Assembly (NCBI GenBank): GCA_021822115.1
Contig: JAJZSA010000046.1
Span: 1-19,859, forward strand
From: Pseudomonadota bacterium
GTDB lineage: Bacteria; Pseudomonadota; Gammaproteobacteria; Burkholderiales; Gallionellaceae
Length of the DNA stretch: 19,859 nt
Direction: 5' to 3'
Shown here: one piece after another, positions 7,928 through 16,872 of the stretch
Layout of the letters: each line of letters opens with the position of its first letter
Numbering within the stretch: the first letter of the stretch is position 1
Made by a program: the position numbers and the translations under genes
Notes under the pieces: generated by a model
The model's input: only the letters and a program-made list of their open reading frames with translations
Databases searched by the model: none
Told to the model about the DNA's origin: nothing

Positions 7928-9279
7928 CCACCTTGCTCGCCTTCGTCGTCGCCATCGTGGTGCTGGTGGTGTTCCATGAATACGGCCACTATCAAGTGGC
8001 GCGCTGGTGCGATGTCAAGGTGTTGCGCTTCTCGGTCGGTTTCGGGCGTGTGCTCTATTCGCGCCGCTCCGGCGCCGATGGTACGGAGTGGGCCTTGTCC
8101 GCCATCCCGCTGGGGGGCTATGTGAAGATGCTGGACGAGCGCGAAGGCGAGGTGGCGCCGCATGAGTTGTCGCGCGCGTTCAACCGCAAGCCGGTGTTGC
8201 AGCGCATGGCCATCGTGGTGGCGGGGCCATTGGCCAATCTGCTGCTGGCCGTGGTGCTGTACTGGGCCTTGTTCCTGTACGGCGTGCCCGGCCTCAAGCC
8301 GGTGATCGGCGAGGTGGCGCCCGAGACGCCGGCGGCCATGGCCGGATTGCACACGCAGGACACCATCGTCAGCGTGGACGGCCAGGCGGCGCCGAGCTGG
8401 CAGGAAGTGCGCTGGATGCTGCTCGACCTGATCCTGCAACAACGCTCCGCCGTGCTGGAAGTGCGTGCCGCGGATGGCGGCATGACCCAGCGTACGCTGG
8501 ACATGCGTGCGCTGTCGGCGGCAGATGTGGATGGCGATTTCATGTTGAAGCTGGGGCTGAAGCCTTATCAGCCGCCGGTCTATCCGGTGATCGGCAAGCT
8601 CGCGGCCGACGGTGCCGCCATGCAGGCCGGCATGCGCGAAGGCGATCGCGTGCTGCGTGTGGATGGCCAGCCGATCGCGCTGTGGGATGACTGGGTGCAG
8701 GTGATACGCGCACATCCGCAACAGACGGTGCAAGTGGAGATCGAGCGTGATGGCGCGACGCAGACCCTCCTGCTGACGCCGGCTGCGGTCGACGACCAAG
8801 GGGAACGTGTCGGGCGTATCGGCGCCGGTGCGCAGATCGACCGCGCGGCCTTCGATGCCTTGCTGGTCGATGTGCATTACGCCCCCTTGCCGGCGCTGGA
8901 CGAGGCGTTGCGCCGTACCTGGGAGACTGCCGTCATCAGCCTCAAGATGATGGGCAAGATGCTGCTGGGCGAGGTGTCGCTGAAGAACCTGTCCGGCCCC
9001 ATCACCATCGCCGATTACGCTGGGCAATCGGCGCAGATGGGCTTGGGCGCCTACATCGGTTTCCTGGGGCTGATCAGCATCAGTCTCGGCATCCTCAATC
9101 TGTTGCCCATCCCGTTATTGGATGGCGGACATTTGCTGTATTATTCGGTGGAATTTTTCAAGGGAAGTCCGGTCTCCGACAGGCTCTGGGAAGCAGGGCA
9201 GAAAGTCGGGATCGCGCTCCTGATGACCATGATGGCTTTCGCGTTATACAACGACGTGAGCCGCCTGATTTTAGGTTAG
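7924..9279 (+). CDS. rseP: RIP metalloprotease RseP (site-2 protease)
   Basis: A 451-residue inner-membrane zinc protease. It performs the second cut of the anti-sigma factor RseA after DegS, releasing sigma-E, and clears signal-peptide remnants. HEYGH at 18-22 in the first membrane helix supplies two zinc ligands and the catalytic Glu. The third ligand is D400 in PLLDGGH. Two PDZ domains lie in the periplasmic part (about 110-195 and 205-285), with [14 protein letters not shown] and [15 protein letters not shown] chose the ATG at 7924 rather than the in-frame GTG at 7912. The ATG forms an ATGA overlap with dxr and sits 11 nt after AGGAG, while the GTG overlaps that ribosome site. Confidence 0.96.
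   Translation: MTTLLAFVVAIVVLVVFHEYGHYQVARWCDVKVLRFSVGFGRVLYSRRSGADGTEWALSAIPLGGYVKMLDEREGEVAPHELSRAFNRKPVLQRMAIVVAGPLANLLLAVVLYWALFLYGVPGLKPVIGEVAPETPAAMAGLHTQDTIVSVDGQAAPSWQEVRWMLLDLILQQRSAVLEVRAADGGMTQRTLDMRALSAADVDGDFMLKLGLKPYQPPVYPVIGKLAADGAAMQAGMREGDRVLRVDGQPIALWDDWVQVIRAHPQQTVQVEIERDGATQTLLLTPAAVDDQGERVGRIGAGAQIDRAAFDALLVDVHYAPLPALDEALRRTWETAVISLKMMGKMLLGEVSLKNLSGPITIADYAGQSAQMGLGAYIGFLGLISISLGILNLLPIPLLDGGHLLYYSVEFFKGSPVSDRLWEAGQKVGIALLMTMMAFALYNDVSRLILG
9150..9177 (+). promoter_or_regulatory. Candidate sigma-E-type promoter inside rseP, ahead of bamA
   Basis: GGAATTT at 9150-9156 and GTCTCC at 9172-9177 are 15 nt apart, resembling the sigma-E pattern (GGAACTT, then GTCTAA or similar). 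In E. coli a sigma-E promoter at the equivalent place inside rseP drives bamA-skp-lpxD. Here the -10 match is only partial, and the bases also encode the conserved GSPVSD region of RseP, so chance similarity is possible. Confidence 0.28.
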
Positions 9280-9285
9280 GGAATA

Positions 9286-11568
9286 ATGGATTTCAGAAAA
9301 CTCGCGGGCGTGTTCGCGCTTGTCTTCGCTGCGAACGCCTGGGCGGCGGCGCCTTTCGTCGTCAAGGACATCCGTGTCGAGGGCATCCAGCGCACGGAAG
9401 CCGGTACGGTGTTCAGCTATCTGCCGGTCAAGGTCGGGGACACGCTGGACGATGCACATGCCACCGCCGCGTTGCATGCCTTGTTCGCTACCGGATTCTT
9501 CAAGGACGTCAAGCTGCTGGCCGAGGGCGATGTGCTGGTGGTGCGCGTGCAGGAGCGTCCCACCATCGCCAGCGTCGAGCTGGACGGCATCAAGGACTTT
9601 CCCAAGCCGCAACTGCTGGAGAACATGCAGCGCGTCGGCCTCGCCGTGGGGCGCATCTTCGACCGTTCCGTACTGGAGAAGTCAGAGAACGAACTGAAGC
9701 GCCAGTACATCGCGCGCGGCAAGTATGCGGTGGCGGTGAAGACCACGGTCACCGACCTTGAACGCAACCGCGTGGCGGTGAGCATCAAGGTAGTGGAAGG
9801 CAAGCCGTCCAAGATCCGCCAGATCAATATCATCGGCAACAAGCATTTCAGCGAGAGCCAGTTGCTGGACGAGATGAAGCTGACCACACCAGGGTGGTTC
9901 ACCTGGCTGACCAGCAACGACCAGTATTCCAAACCCAAACTGTCCGCCGACATCGAAGCCATTCGCAGCCTGTACATGAACTCGGGCTACATGGATTTCA
10001 GCCTCGATTCCACCAATGTCACCATCTCGGCCGACAAGAAAGACATCTACATCACGCTCAACCTGACCGAAGGTGAGCAATACACCATCTCCGACATCAA
10101 GATGGCGGGGGCGCGCAACGTGTTCAGCAACGAAGCCTTGCGTGCCATGGTGGATGTGCAGCCGGGGCAGGTGTTCTCACGCGAAGCGCTGACTGCCGCT
10201 TCGGAGAAGATCCGCGAGAATCTGGGCGAGGAGGGCTATGCCTTCGCCAACGTCAACATCGTGCCGGACATCGACAAGGACAAGCATCAGGTCGCATTCA
10301 CCTTCGTGGTCGATCCCATGCAGCGCGCCTATGTGCGCAACATCAACATCTCCGGCAACGACAAGACCAAGGATGAAGTGGTGCGCCGCGAGTTCCGCCA
10401 GATGGAAGGCGGCTGGTTCGCCACTTCCAAGATCAAGAAATCCAAGCAGCGCATCAGCCGCCTGGGCTTCTTCGACAGCGTCAACGTGGAGACGCGGCAG
10501 GTGCCCGGTTCCACCGACCAGCTCGACCTGGACCTGACGGTGGCCGAGAAATCCACCGGCAACTTCCAGATCGGTATGGGCTACAGCAACGGCGAGGGCC
10601 TGACCCTGATGGGCGGCGTCACGCAGAGCAACCTGTTCGGCACCGGCAACTACCTGTCCACCCAGATCAACACCAGCCGCATCAACCAGGTGTACTCGGT
10701 GTCCTATACCAATCCCTATTACACTGACGACGGTATCAGCCGCGGTTTCGACCTCTACAAGCGCCGTTCCAACACCACCACCACCACGGTCAGCCAGTAC
10801 ACCTCGGACACCTATGGCGCGGGCGTGCGTTTCGGCGTGCCGATCAGCGACGACGAGTCCTGGAACTATGGCCTGGCGCTGGAGAACACCACCATCGGTC
10901 TGGTCGCTTCCAGTCCGCAGCGCTTCGTGGATTACATCGCCACCTTCGGTGAGACCAACCAGAACGTGATCGGCACCATCGGCTGGTCGCGCGACACGCG
11001 CGACAGCGCCATCTTCCCCAAGGAAGGCTCGACCCAGCGCGCCATGCTGGAGGCTTCGCTGCCAGTGTCCGGTCAGCGCTATTACAAGCTCACCTATGCG
11101 CAGCAGTGGTATGTGCCGCTCAGCCAGTCCTTCACCCTGCACCTCAACGGCGACCTGGGTTCGGCTAACGGCTACAGCGGCATGGCGTTGCCGTTTTTCA
11201 AAAGCCTGTACGCCGGCGGTCCCGGCTCCGTACGCGGTTATGACTACAACTCGCTCGGTCCGCGCGATGCCAGCAACTATTCGCTGGGTGGCAACCGTCG
11301 CGTGCTGGCCAATGCCGAGCTGCTGTTCCCCATGCCCGGCATGGAGAAGAATCAGTCCCTGCGCCTCGGTCTGTTCCTGGACGGTGGTGCGGTCTATGGC
11401 GACAACACCCAAGTTCCGGCCTCCGAGGGAATGCGCTATGCTGGCGGCCTCGGACTGACCTGGTTCTCGCCGGCCGGTCCGATCCAGTTGAGCTGGGCCA
11501 GGGCGCTGAACGCGCAGCCGCAGGACAAGCTGCAGAGCTTCCAGTTCACCATGGGTGGCATGTTCTGA
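9286..11568 (+). CDS. bamA: Outer membrane protein assembly factor BamA
   Basis: A 760-residue Omp85 protein, the core of the complex that inserts beta-barrel proteins into the outer membrane. A signal peptide (1-20, ending NAWA before AAPF) is followed by five POTRA domains to about 420 and a 16-strand barrel to the C-terminus. The loop-6 motif VRGY (649-652) and the terminal strand FQFTMGGMF with final Phe are as expected. An asparagine/serine/threonine-rich stretch in the barrel region is normal for surface loops. The ATG is 6 nt after rseP with TTAGGG as a moderate ribosome site. It may also have an internal stress promoter within rseP. Confidence 0.97.
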   Translation: MDFRKLAGVFALVFAANAWAAAPFVVKDIRVEGIQRTEAGTVFSYLPVKVGDTLDDAHATAALHALFATGFFKDVKLLAEGDVLVVRVQERPTIASVELDGIKDFPKPQLLENMQRVGLAVGRIFDRSVLEKSENELKRQYIARGKYAVAVKTTVTDLERNRVAVSIKVVEGKPSKIRQINIIGNKHFSESQLLDEMKLTTPGWFTWLTSNDQYSKPKLSADIEAIRSLYMNSGYMDFSLDSTNVTISADKKDIYITLNLTEGEQYTISDIKMAGARNVFSNEALRAMVDVQPGQVFSREALTAASEKIRENLGEEGYAFANVNIVPDIDKDKHQVAFTFVVDPMQRAYVRNINISGNDKTKDEVVRREFRQMEGGWFATSKIKKSKQRISRLGFFDSVNVETRQVPGSTDQLDLDLTVAEKSTGNFQIGMGYSNGEGLTLMGGVTQSNLFGTGNYLSTQINTSRINQVYSVSYTNPYYTDDGISRGFDLYKRRSNTTTTTVSQYTSDTYGAGVRFGVPISDDESWNYGLALENTTIGLVASSPQRFVDYIATFGETNQNVIGTIGWSRDTRDSAIFPKEGSTQRAMLEASLPVSGQRYYKLTYAQQWYVPLSQSFTLHLNGDLGSANGYSGMALPFFKSLYAGGPGSVRGYDYNSLGPRDASNYSLGGNRRVLANAELLFPMPGMEKNQSLRLGLFLDGGAVYGDNTQVPASEGMRYAGGLGLTWFSPAGPIQLSWARALNAQPQDKLQSFQFTMGGMF

Positions 11569-11588
11569 TGGCACGCAAGGGAGAGCAT

Positions 11589-12107
11589 ATGAAGACTTCC
11601 ATCATGGCAATCATGGCCGGTGCATGGCTGTTCGCCTGCGCCGCGCAGGCGGGCGAGTCGCGCATCGGCATCGTGGATACCGAGCGCATCCTGCGCGAAT
11701 CGGCACAGGCTCTCTACGCGCAGAAGAAGATCGACAAGGAATTCGCTGTGCGCGACCAGGAGATCAAGCGCCTGGCCGGGCAGATCAAGGATGCGCAGGA
11801 CGACCTGGAGAAGAACCGTGCCCAGTTGTCCGACTCCTCTCGCCGCATCAAGGAACGTGAGATCGCCAACCTGAACCTGCAATTGCAGACGCGCCAGCGC
11901 GAGTTCCGCGAAGATCTCAGCCTGCGCCAGAACGAAGAGGTCGCGCAGATCCTGGCCAAGGCTGACAAGGCCATCCGTGCCATCGCCGAGAGCGAGCAGT
12001 ACGACGTCATCCTGCAAGAGGCGGTGTACCGCAACCCCAAGGTGGACATCACCGACAAGGTGCTGCGCTATCTGGCCGACGAGCCCTTGCCCGACGCAGC
12101 CAAATAA
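11589..12107 (+). CDS. skp: Periplasmic chaperone Skp/OmpH family
   Basis: A 172-residue precursor. Skp is a trimeric, jellyfish-shaped chaperone that carries unfolded outer-membrane proteins to the Bam complex. The signal peptide is residues 1-21 (ending CAAQA before GES), then the short beta strand RIGIVDTERIL and a long charged helical region (about 45-130) rich in K, E, Q and R that forms the arms. An upstream in-frame ATG at 11568 overlaps the bamA stop. It would place MARKGEH before the signal peptide, and the ATG at 11589 has AAGGGAG at the right distance, so I prefer 11589. A cysteine at residue 17 (LFAC) loosely resembles a lipobox, but its -2 Phe is unusual. Confidence 0.92.
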   Translation: MKTSIMAIMAGAWLFACAAQAGESRIGIVDTERILRESAQALYAQKKIDKEFAVRDQEIKRLAGQIKDAQDDLEKNRAQLSDSSRRIKEREIANLNLQLQTRQREFREDLSLRQNEEVAQILAKADKAIRAIAESEQYDVILQEAVYRNPKVDITDKVLRYLADEPLPDAAK

Positions 12108-12120
12108 TCCGGGAGCACGA

Positions 12121-13155
12121 GTGAGTTACAGTCTGGCGGACATCGTCGCCCGTTTCGGCGGGCGTGTGCAGGGGGATGCGAGCACCGTGGTGACACAGAT
12201 CGCCACGCTGGAGCAGGCCGGGGCGGGGCAGATCGCCTTCCTCGCCAACGCCAAATACCGCAAGCAACTGGAAGACAGCCATGCCGCCGCGGTGATCCTG
12301 GGCGAGGCGGATGCCGAGCTGACCCAGCGCCCGCGCATCGTCGCCGCCAATCCCTATGCCTATTTCGCCCGCTTGTCGGCGTTCCTAAATCCGCTGCGTG
12401 AATATATGCCCGGCATCCATCCCAGCGCGGTGATCGAAGCCGGCGCCGAGGTTGCACCGGATGCGCATATCGGCGCTAACGTATGGATCGGCACCGGTGC
12501 CCGCATCGGCGCACACAGCGTGGTGATGGCCAATTGCAGTATCGGCGAAGACGCCGTGCTGGGCGAACACACGCGGTTGTATCCCAACGTCAACGTCTAC
12601 CACGGTTGCCGGCTTGGTGCGCACGTCATCGTGCATGCCGGGGCGGTCATCGGTTCTGACGGTTTCGGTATCGCCTGGGACGACGGGCGCTGGCTGAAGA
12701 TCCCGCAGATCGGTCGCGTCGTCATCGGCGATCATGTGGAGATCGGCGCCAACACCACCATCGACCGCGGCGCACTGGACGACACGGTGATCGAGGAGGG
12801 CGTCAAGCTGGACAACCAGATCCAGGTGGCGCACAACGTACGCATCGGCGCGCACACCGCCATCGCCGGCTGCGTGGGCATCGCCGGCAGTGCGCGCATC
12901 GGTCGTTATTGCCGCATCGGCGGCGGCGCCATCATCCTCGGACATCTGCAACTCGCCGATCAGGTCGAGGTGTCGGCCGGCACGCTGGTCGGCAAGAGCA
13001 TCCCCGCGGCGGGTAGCTATACCGGCGTGTTCCCGTTCAGCGACAACCACGCCTGGCGCCGCAACGCCGCGCAATTGCGCCATCTGGACGACATGGCCGC
13101 GCGTATCCGCAAGCTTGAGCAAGAGATCGAATCATTGAAGGGAGAAGAGAAATGA
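12121..13155 (+). CDS. lpxD: UDP-3-O-(3-hydroxyacyl)glucosamine N-acyltransferase
   Basis: A 344-residue enzyme that adds the second 3-hydroxyacyl chain in lipid A synthesis using acyl-ACP. It has an N-terminal uridine-binding domain (about 1-100, with [11 protein letters not shown]), a left-handed beta helix of hexapeptide repeats (about 100-300) and a C-terminal helix. The catalytic His is H238 in QVAHNV, matching H239 in E. coli. The start is the GTG at 12121, which follows GGGAG and gives the standard N-terminus MSYSLADIV. An in-frame start further upstream would overlap skp and add residues unrelated to the family. The stop overlaps fabZ by ATGA. Confidence 0.96.
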   Translation: MSYSLADIVARFGGRVQGDASTVVTQIATLEQAGAGQIAFLANAKYRKQLEDSHAAAVILGEADAELTQRPRIVAANPYAYFARLSAFLNPLREYMPGIHPSAVIEAGAEVAPDAHIGANVWIGTGARIGAHSVVMANCSIGEDAVLGEHTRLYPNVNVYHGCRLGAHVIVHAGAVIGSDGFGIAWDDGRWLKIPQIGRVVIGDHVEIGANTTIDRGALDDTVIEEGVKLDNQIQVAHNVRIGAHTAIAGCVGIAGSARIGRYCRIGGGAIILGHLQLADQVEVSAGTLVGKSIPAAGSYTGVFPFSDNHAWRRNAAQLRHLDDMAARIRKLEQEIESLKGEEK

Positions 13156-13604
13156 GTGGTATCACGATGGACATCAACCAGATCATGAAGCATCTGCCGC
13201 ATCGCTATCCGTTCCTGCTGATCGACCGTGTGCTGTCTATCGATCCGGGCGTCGAGATCGTGGCGCTGAAGAACGTCAGCATGAACGAACCGTTCTTCCC
13301 CGGCCACTATCCGCATCACCCGGTGATGCCCGGCGTGCTGATCATCGAAGCCATGGCGCAGGCGGCGGCCATCCTGTCGTTCAACAGTGAGGGCGGCAAG
13401 GCGGACGAGAGCAAGGTGTATTACTTCGTCGGCATCGACGGTGCGCGTTTCAAGCGCCCGGTGGTGCCGGGCGACCAGCTGATCCTCAAGGTCAAGCCGG
13501 TGTTCAACAAGCGCGGCTTGTGGAAGTTCACCGCAGTGGCTGAGGTGGATGGGCAGACCGCCGCAGAAGCCGAGATCATGTGCACCATGCGGGACAAGGA
13601 ATGA
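13152..13604 (+). CDS. fabZ: 3-hydroxyacyl-ACP dehydratase FabZ
   Basis: A 150-residue hot-dog-fold enzyme that dehydrates 3-hydroxyacyl-ACP in fatty acid elongation. It competes with LpxA and LpxD for the same substrates and so balances phospholipid against lipid [11 protein letters not shown] lies near the N-terminus; the catalytic pair is H52 in FFPGHYP and E66 in LIIEAMAQ. The ATG at 13152 overlaps lpxD by 4 nt with GGGAGAAG upstream. An in-frame ATG at 13167 is possible but lacks its own ribosome site. The stop overlaps lpxA by ATGA. The placement between lpxD and lpxA is the common proteobacterial one. Confidence 0.96.
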   Translation: MSGITMDINQIMKHLPHRYPFLLIDRVLSIDPGVEIVALKNVSMNEPFFPGHYPHHPVMPGVLIIEAMAQAAAILSFNSEGGKADESKVYYFVGIDGARFKRPVVPGDQLILKVKPVFNKRGLWKFTAVAEVDGQTAAEAEIMCTMRDKE

Positions 13605-14392
13605 GTTCCTTGATCCATCCCACCGCCATCATCCATCCCGGTGCGAAGCTGGCCGACGACGTGCGCGTCGGCCCGTATTCCATCGTCGGCGAACATGTGG
13701 AGATCGGCGCAGGTAGCGTGGTGGGGCCGCATGTGGTCATCGACGGCCACACCACCATCGGCAAGAACAACCAGTTCTTCCAGTTCAGCTCCATCGGTGA
13801 AGTGCCGCAGGACAAGAAATACCGGGGCGAGCCGACGCGCCTGGTGATCGGCGACAACAACACCATCCGCGAGTGCTGCACCTTCAATCTGGGCACGGTG
13901 CAGGACAAGGGTGTCACCACCATCGGCAGCGACAACTGGATCATGGCGTATGTGCATGTCGCGCACGATTGCGTGATCGGCGACCACAACATCATCGCCA
14001 ACAGCGTGCAGTTCGCCGGCCATGTCGAGATCGGCGACCACATCCTGATCGGTGGCTTGAGCGGTATCCACCAGTTCGTGCGCATCGGCGATTTCGCCAT
14101 GATCGGTTTCCAGACACGTCTGTCGCAGGACCTGCCGCCGTTCGTCACCGCCGTGGGCAACCCGGCGGAGGCCAAGGGGCCGCACCAGGAAGGGCCGCGC
14201 CGCAAGGGCTATTCCGATGCGCGTCTGAACATGATCAAGAAGATGTACCGCATCCTGTACAAGAAGGGCAGCAGCTTCGAGACCGCACAGCAGGAGCTGG
14301 CGGCCTTGCGCGGCGAAGCGCCGGATGCCGATGTCGACATCGACAACATGCTCGATTTCCTGGCGCAAGCCAGCCGTGGCATCGTCCGCTGA
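13601..14392 (+). CDS. lpxA: Acyl-ACP--UDP-N-acetylglucosamine O-acyltransferase
   Basis: A 263-residue trimeric left-handed beta-helix enzyme that starts lipid A synthesis by moving a 3-hydroxyacyl chain to the 3-OH of UDP-GlcNAc. Hexapeptide repeats run to about residue 185, followed by a helical C-terminus. The catalytic His is H122 in AHDC (E. coli H125). Aligning without gaps from this residue, the acyl-chain ruler position of E. coli (G173) corresponds to F170 here, in MIGFQT, which suggests a chain shorter than C14. The start ATG at 13601 overlaps the fabZ stop (ATGA) and follows AAGGA. An in-frame GTG at 13580 lies inside fabZ and is unlikely. Confidence 0.96.
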   Translation: MSSLIHPTAIIHPGAKLADDVRVGPYSIVGEHVEIGAGSVVGPHVVIDGHTTIGKNNQFFQFSSIGEVPQDKKYRGEPTRLVIGDNNTIRECCTFNLGTVQDKGVTTIGSDNWIMAYVHVAHDCVIGDHNIIANSVQFAGHVEIGDHILIGGLSGIHQFVRIGDFAMIGFQTRLSQDLPPFVTAVGNPAEAKGPHQEGPRRKGYSDARLNMIKKMYRILYKKGSSFETAQQELAALRGEAPDADVDIDNMLDFLAQASRGIVR

Positions 14393-14399
14393 CCGTATC

Positions 14400-15557
14400 A
14401 TGACTGCTCCGCTCAAGACCATCGCCATCGTGGCGGGTGAAGCCTCGGGAGACCTGCTGGCCAGCCTGCTGATGCGTGCCATCAAGCAGGCTTATCCCGC
14501 CGTACGTTTCGTCGGTATCGGCGGCCCCAAGATGCAAGCCGTGGGCATGGACGTGCTGTACCCGATGGAGAGGCTGGCAGTGAACGGCTACGTCGAGGTG
14601 TTGCGCCACCTGCGCGAGTTGCTGCGCATCCGCCGCAAGCTGCGCGACCGCTTCCTCGCCGAGCCACCTGCGCTGTTCATCGGCGTAGACGCACCGGACT
14701 TCAACTTCGGTCTGGAACTGGCCCTCAAGCAGCGCGGCATCCCCACCGTGCATTACGTCAGCCCGTCGATCTGGGCCTGGCGCGGCGAACGCATCCACAA
14801 GATCAAGCAGGCGGTGTCGCACATGCTGGCCTTGTTCCCGTTCGAGCCGGCGCTGTACGACAAGGTCGGTCTGCCTGTCACTTATGTCGGCCATCCGCTG
14901 GCCGATGTGTTACCCGAACATCCCAACCGTGCCCAGATGCGCGAGCAGATGCGTATCCTGCCGCGCACGGCCAAGGTGTTCGCCTTGCTGCCGGGCAGCC
15001 GCCAAGGCGAGGTGCGCCGTCTGGCCGAGACCTTCATCGCCACCGCGCGCCTGATCCATCAGCGTTGTCCCGAGGCGCAATTCCTGGTGCCGCTGGCCAG
15101 CCGCGAGACGCGCAGCATCTTCGAACATGCGATCTGGAAGCTGGATGCCCATGAATTGCCGATCACCTTGCTGTTCGGCCATGCGCACGAAGCGATGATC
15201 GCTGCCGATGGCGTGCTGGTGGCCTCCGGCACCGCCACGCTGGAGGCCGCGCTGCTCAAGCGTCCCATGGTCATCACCTACAAGATGGCATCGTTGAGTT
15301 TCAAGCTGGCGATGCGCAAGCAATACTTGCCATATGTCGGCTTGCCCAACATCCTGGCGGGACGCTTCGTGGTGCCGGAGATATTGCAGGACGATGCCAC
15401 GCCGCAGAACCTGGCGCAGGCGCTGCTCAATCTGGTCGAAAACAAGGGCGCGGTGGCCGAGCTGGAACAGGTGTTCGGCGAGCTGCATCGCACTTTGCGT
15501 CAGGACACCGCGCGGAAAGCGGCGGCAGCCATCCTGCCCTATCTGGAACGCGCCTGA
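14400..15557 (+). CDS. lpxB: Lipid-A-disaccharide synthase
   Basis: A 385-residue peripheral membrane glycosyltransferase (family GT19) that joins UDP-2,3-diacylglucosamine and lipid X into the beta-1,6 disaccharide of lipid A. Motifs seen are IVAGEASGD (10-18), IGVDAPDFN (94-102), VSPSIWAWR (120-128) and [12 protein letters not shown] towards the C-terminus. The ATG at 14400 is 7 nt after the lpxA stop. No clear Shine-Dalgarno sequence precedes it, so translation probably depends on coupling to lpxA. An in-frame ATG at 14325 lies inside lpxA and is rejected because the family starts close to the GEASGD motif. The stop overlaps the rnhB ATG by one base. Confidence 0.96.
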   Translation: MTAPLKTIAIVAGEASGDLLASLLMRAIKQAYPAVRFVGIGGPKMQAVGMDVLYPMERLAVNGYVEVLRHLRELLRIRRKLRDRFLAEPPALFIGVDAPDFNFGLELALKQRGIPTVHYVSPSIWAWRGERIHKIKQAVSHMLALFPFEPALYDKVGLPVTYVGHPLADVLPEHPNRAQMREQMRILPRTAKVFALLPGSRQGEVRRLAETFIATARLIHQRCPEAQFLVPLASRETRSIFEHAIWKLDAHELPITLLFGHAHEAMIAADGVLVASGTATLEAALLKRPMVITYKMASLSFKLAMRKQYLPYVGLPNILAGRFVVPEILQDDATPQNLAQALLNLVENKGAVAELEQVFGELHRTLRQDTARKAAAAILPYLERA

Positions 15558-16138
15558 TGGAGATGACGCTGCTCGTCTGCGGCGTTGATGAGGCCGGGCG
15601 CGGGCCGTTGGCCGGGCCGGTCAGTGCAGCGGCGGTGATCCTCGATCCGGCGCGTCCCATCGCCGGACTGGCCGATTCCAAGAAGCTCAGCGAGAAGCAG
15701 CGCGACAAACTGGCGCCGCTCATCCGTGCACAGGCGCTGGCCTGGTGCGTGGCCTATGCCGAACCGCACGAGATCGACCAACTGAATATCCTGCAAGCCA
15801 CCCTGCTGGCGATGAAACGCGCGGTGGACGGCTTGTCCGTGCGGCCGCAGCAAGTGCTGGTGGATGGCCTGTATTGCCCGGATACCGGGCTGCCGAGCGA
15901 GGCCATCGTCAAGGGCGACAGCAAGGTAGCCGCCATCTCTGCCGCTTCCATCCTGGCCAAGACGGCGCGCGATGCCATCATGCTGGAGATGCATGCGCGC
16001 TATCCGCAATACGGTTTCGACGGTCACAAGGGTTATCCTACGGCCGTACATCTGGAAGCGTTGCGGCGCCATGGCGTGAGCGAGATCCATCGACGTTCTT
16101 TCAAACCGGTGCGCGACCTGCTCGTGCCCGCATCCTGA
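15557..16138 (+). CDS. rnhB: Ribonuclease HII
   Basis: A 193-residue endonuclease that cuts the RNA strand of RNA-DNA hybrids and starts removal of single ribonucleotides from DNA. The four catalytic acids are D11 and E12 (in [14 protein letters not shown]), D103 (LVDG) and D121 ([17 protein letters not shown]), matching D16, E17, D108 and D126 of E. coli. The ATG at 15557 overlaps the lpxB stop by one base; an ATG two codons later is an alternative. In E. coli dnaE follows, but here the next genes encode small membrane proteins. AGGAGG, the ribosome site of the next gene, directly follows the stop. Confidence 0.96.
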   Translation: MEMTLLVCGVDEAGRGPLAGPVSAAAVILDPARPIAGLADSKKLSEKQRDKLAPLIRAQALAWCVAYAEPHEIDQLNILQATLLAMKRAVDGLSVRPQQVLVDGLYCPDTGLPSEAIVKGDSKVAAISAASILAKTARDAIMLEMHARYPQYGFDGHKGYPTAVHLEALRRHGVSEIHRRSFKPVRDLLVPAS

Positions 16139-16147
16139 GGAGGCTTT

Positions 16148-16603
16148 ATGACTTTGCTGAAATTCCTGCACCTGCTGGGCGTGATCGTCTGGGTCGGTGG
16201 CATGTTCTTCGCCTATTTCGTGTTGCGTCCGGCGGCGGTGGATGTGTTGCAACCGCCGGAACGTTTGCGCCTGTGGAACGACGTGTTCCGCCGTTTCTTC
16301 AACTGGGTGTGGGCGGCCATCGCGCTCATCCTGATCTCCGGCCTGTACCTGATCTATCTGTACGGCGGCATGGGCAACGTCGGCCACTACGTGCATGTCA
16401 TGCTGCTCCTCGGTTTGGGCATGGTCGGCGTGTACGTGTATGTGTTCTTCGGCTGTTATGTGCCGCTCAGCCTGCATGTGGAGCGCCAGCAGTGGAAAGA
16501 GGCGGGCGCCATGCTGGCGAAGATCCGCCAGCTGGTCGCTATCAATCTGGCATTGGGACTGCTGACACTGGCCACCGCCAAATTCGGCATCCTGATCGGC
16601 TAA
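16148..16603 (+). CDS. CopD/HemJ-like four-helix membrane protein, function unknown
   Basis: A 151-residue integral membrane protein with four hydrophobic segments (about 5-27, 52-72, 80-104, 128-150). The first helix FLHLLGVIVWVGGMFFAYF resembles the first helix of the CopD copper-resistance and HemJ families, with H8 in the typical place. H80 and H83 (GHYVHVM) start the third helix and could, with H8, bind metal or heme; this is inference. It has a very strong ribosome site (GAGGAGG, overlapping the rnhB stop) and lies 9 nt after rnhB and 9 nt before the next gene, so it is probably in one operon with both. A role in copper transport or heme synthesis cannot be decided from sequence alone. 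Confidence 0.75.
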   Translation: MTLLKFLHLLGVIVWVGGMFFAYFVLRPAAVDVLQPPERLRLWNDVFRRFFNWVWAAIALILISGLYLIYLYGGMGNVGHYVHVMLLLGLGMVGVYVYVFFGCYVPLSLHVERQQWKEAGAMLAKIRQLVAINLALGLLTLATAKFGILIG

Positions 16604-16612
16604 GGAGGCAGC

Positions 16613-16852
16613 ATGCGCAAACTGGTCATCCTCGCCTGCACCACCATCGGCCTAGGCATCGGCTATGCGCTGTTCGGCAAGGTCGCCGGCCATTACGTCA
16701 GTCCGGCCAGCCTGTTCCAGTTCGGCGGCAACGCCTTGCAGAGCGCCTGGCATTCGGTGTCGGGACTCGAAGCGATGCGCAACAAGATCTTGTTGTGCGG
16801 CGTGGCGGGCATGGTGGTCGGCGTGTTGTGGGCTGCGCGACGCGGCAAGTGA
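16613..16852 (+). CDS. Small two-helix membrane protein, unknown function
   Basis: A 79-residue protein with hydrophobic segments at about 3-24 and 58-74 joined by a short loop containing the polar stretch GKVAGHYVSPASLFQFGG. The basic C-terminal end (AARRGK) suggests that both termini are cytoplasmic. No family is recognised. A clear ribosome site (AAGGAGG), normal codon use and the 9-nt spacing to the CopD-like gene support it as a real gene. The context suggests it works in the membrane with its upstream neighbour, but nothing in the sequence shows this. Confidence 0.7.
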   Translation: MRKLVILACTTIGLGIGYALFGKVAGHYVSPASLFQFGGNALQSAWHSVSGLEAMRNKILLCGVAGMVVGVLWAARRGK

Positions 16853-16872
16853 CGCGCATGGCCGAGTGAACG

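Noticed and set aside
7705..9027. A minus-strand frame of 440 codons opposite dxr and rseP
   Set aside because: Its Gln/His/Arg-rich composition is typical of reverse-strand shadows, and it crosses a gene boundary of two certain genes.
10177..11574. A minus-strand frame of 465 codons opposite bamA
   Set aside because: It has no domain, no ribosome site of note, and the opposite strand encodes unmistakable BamA.
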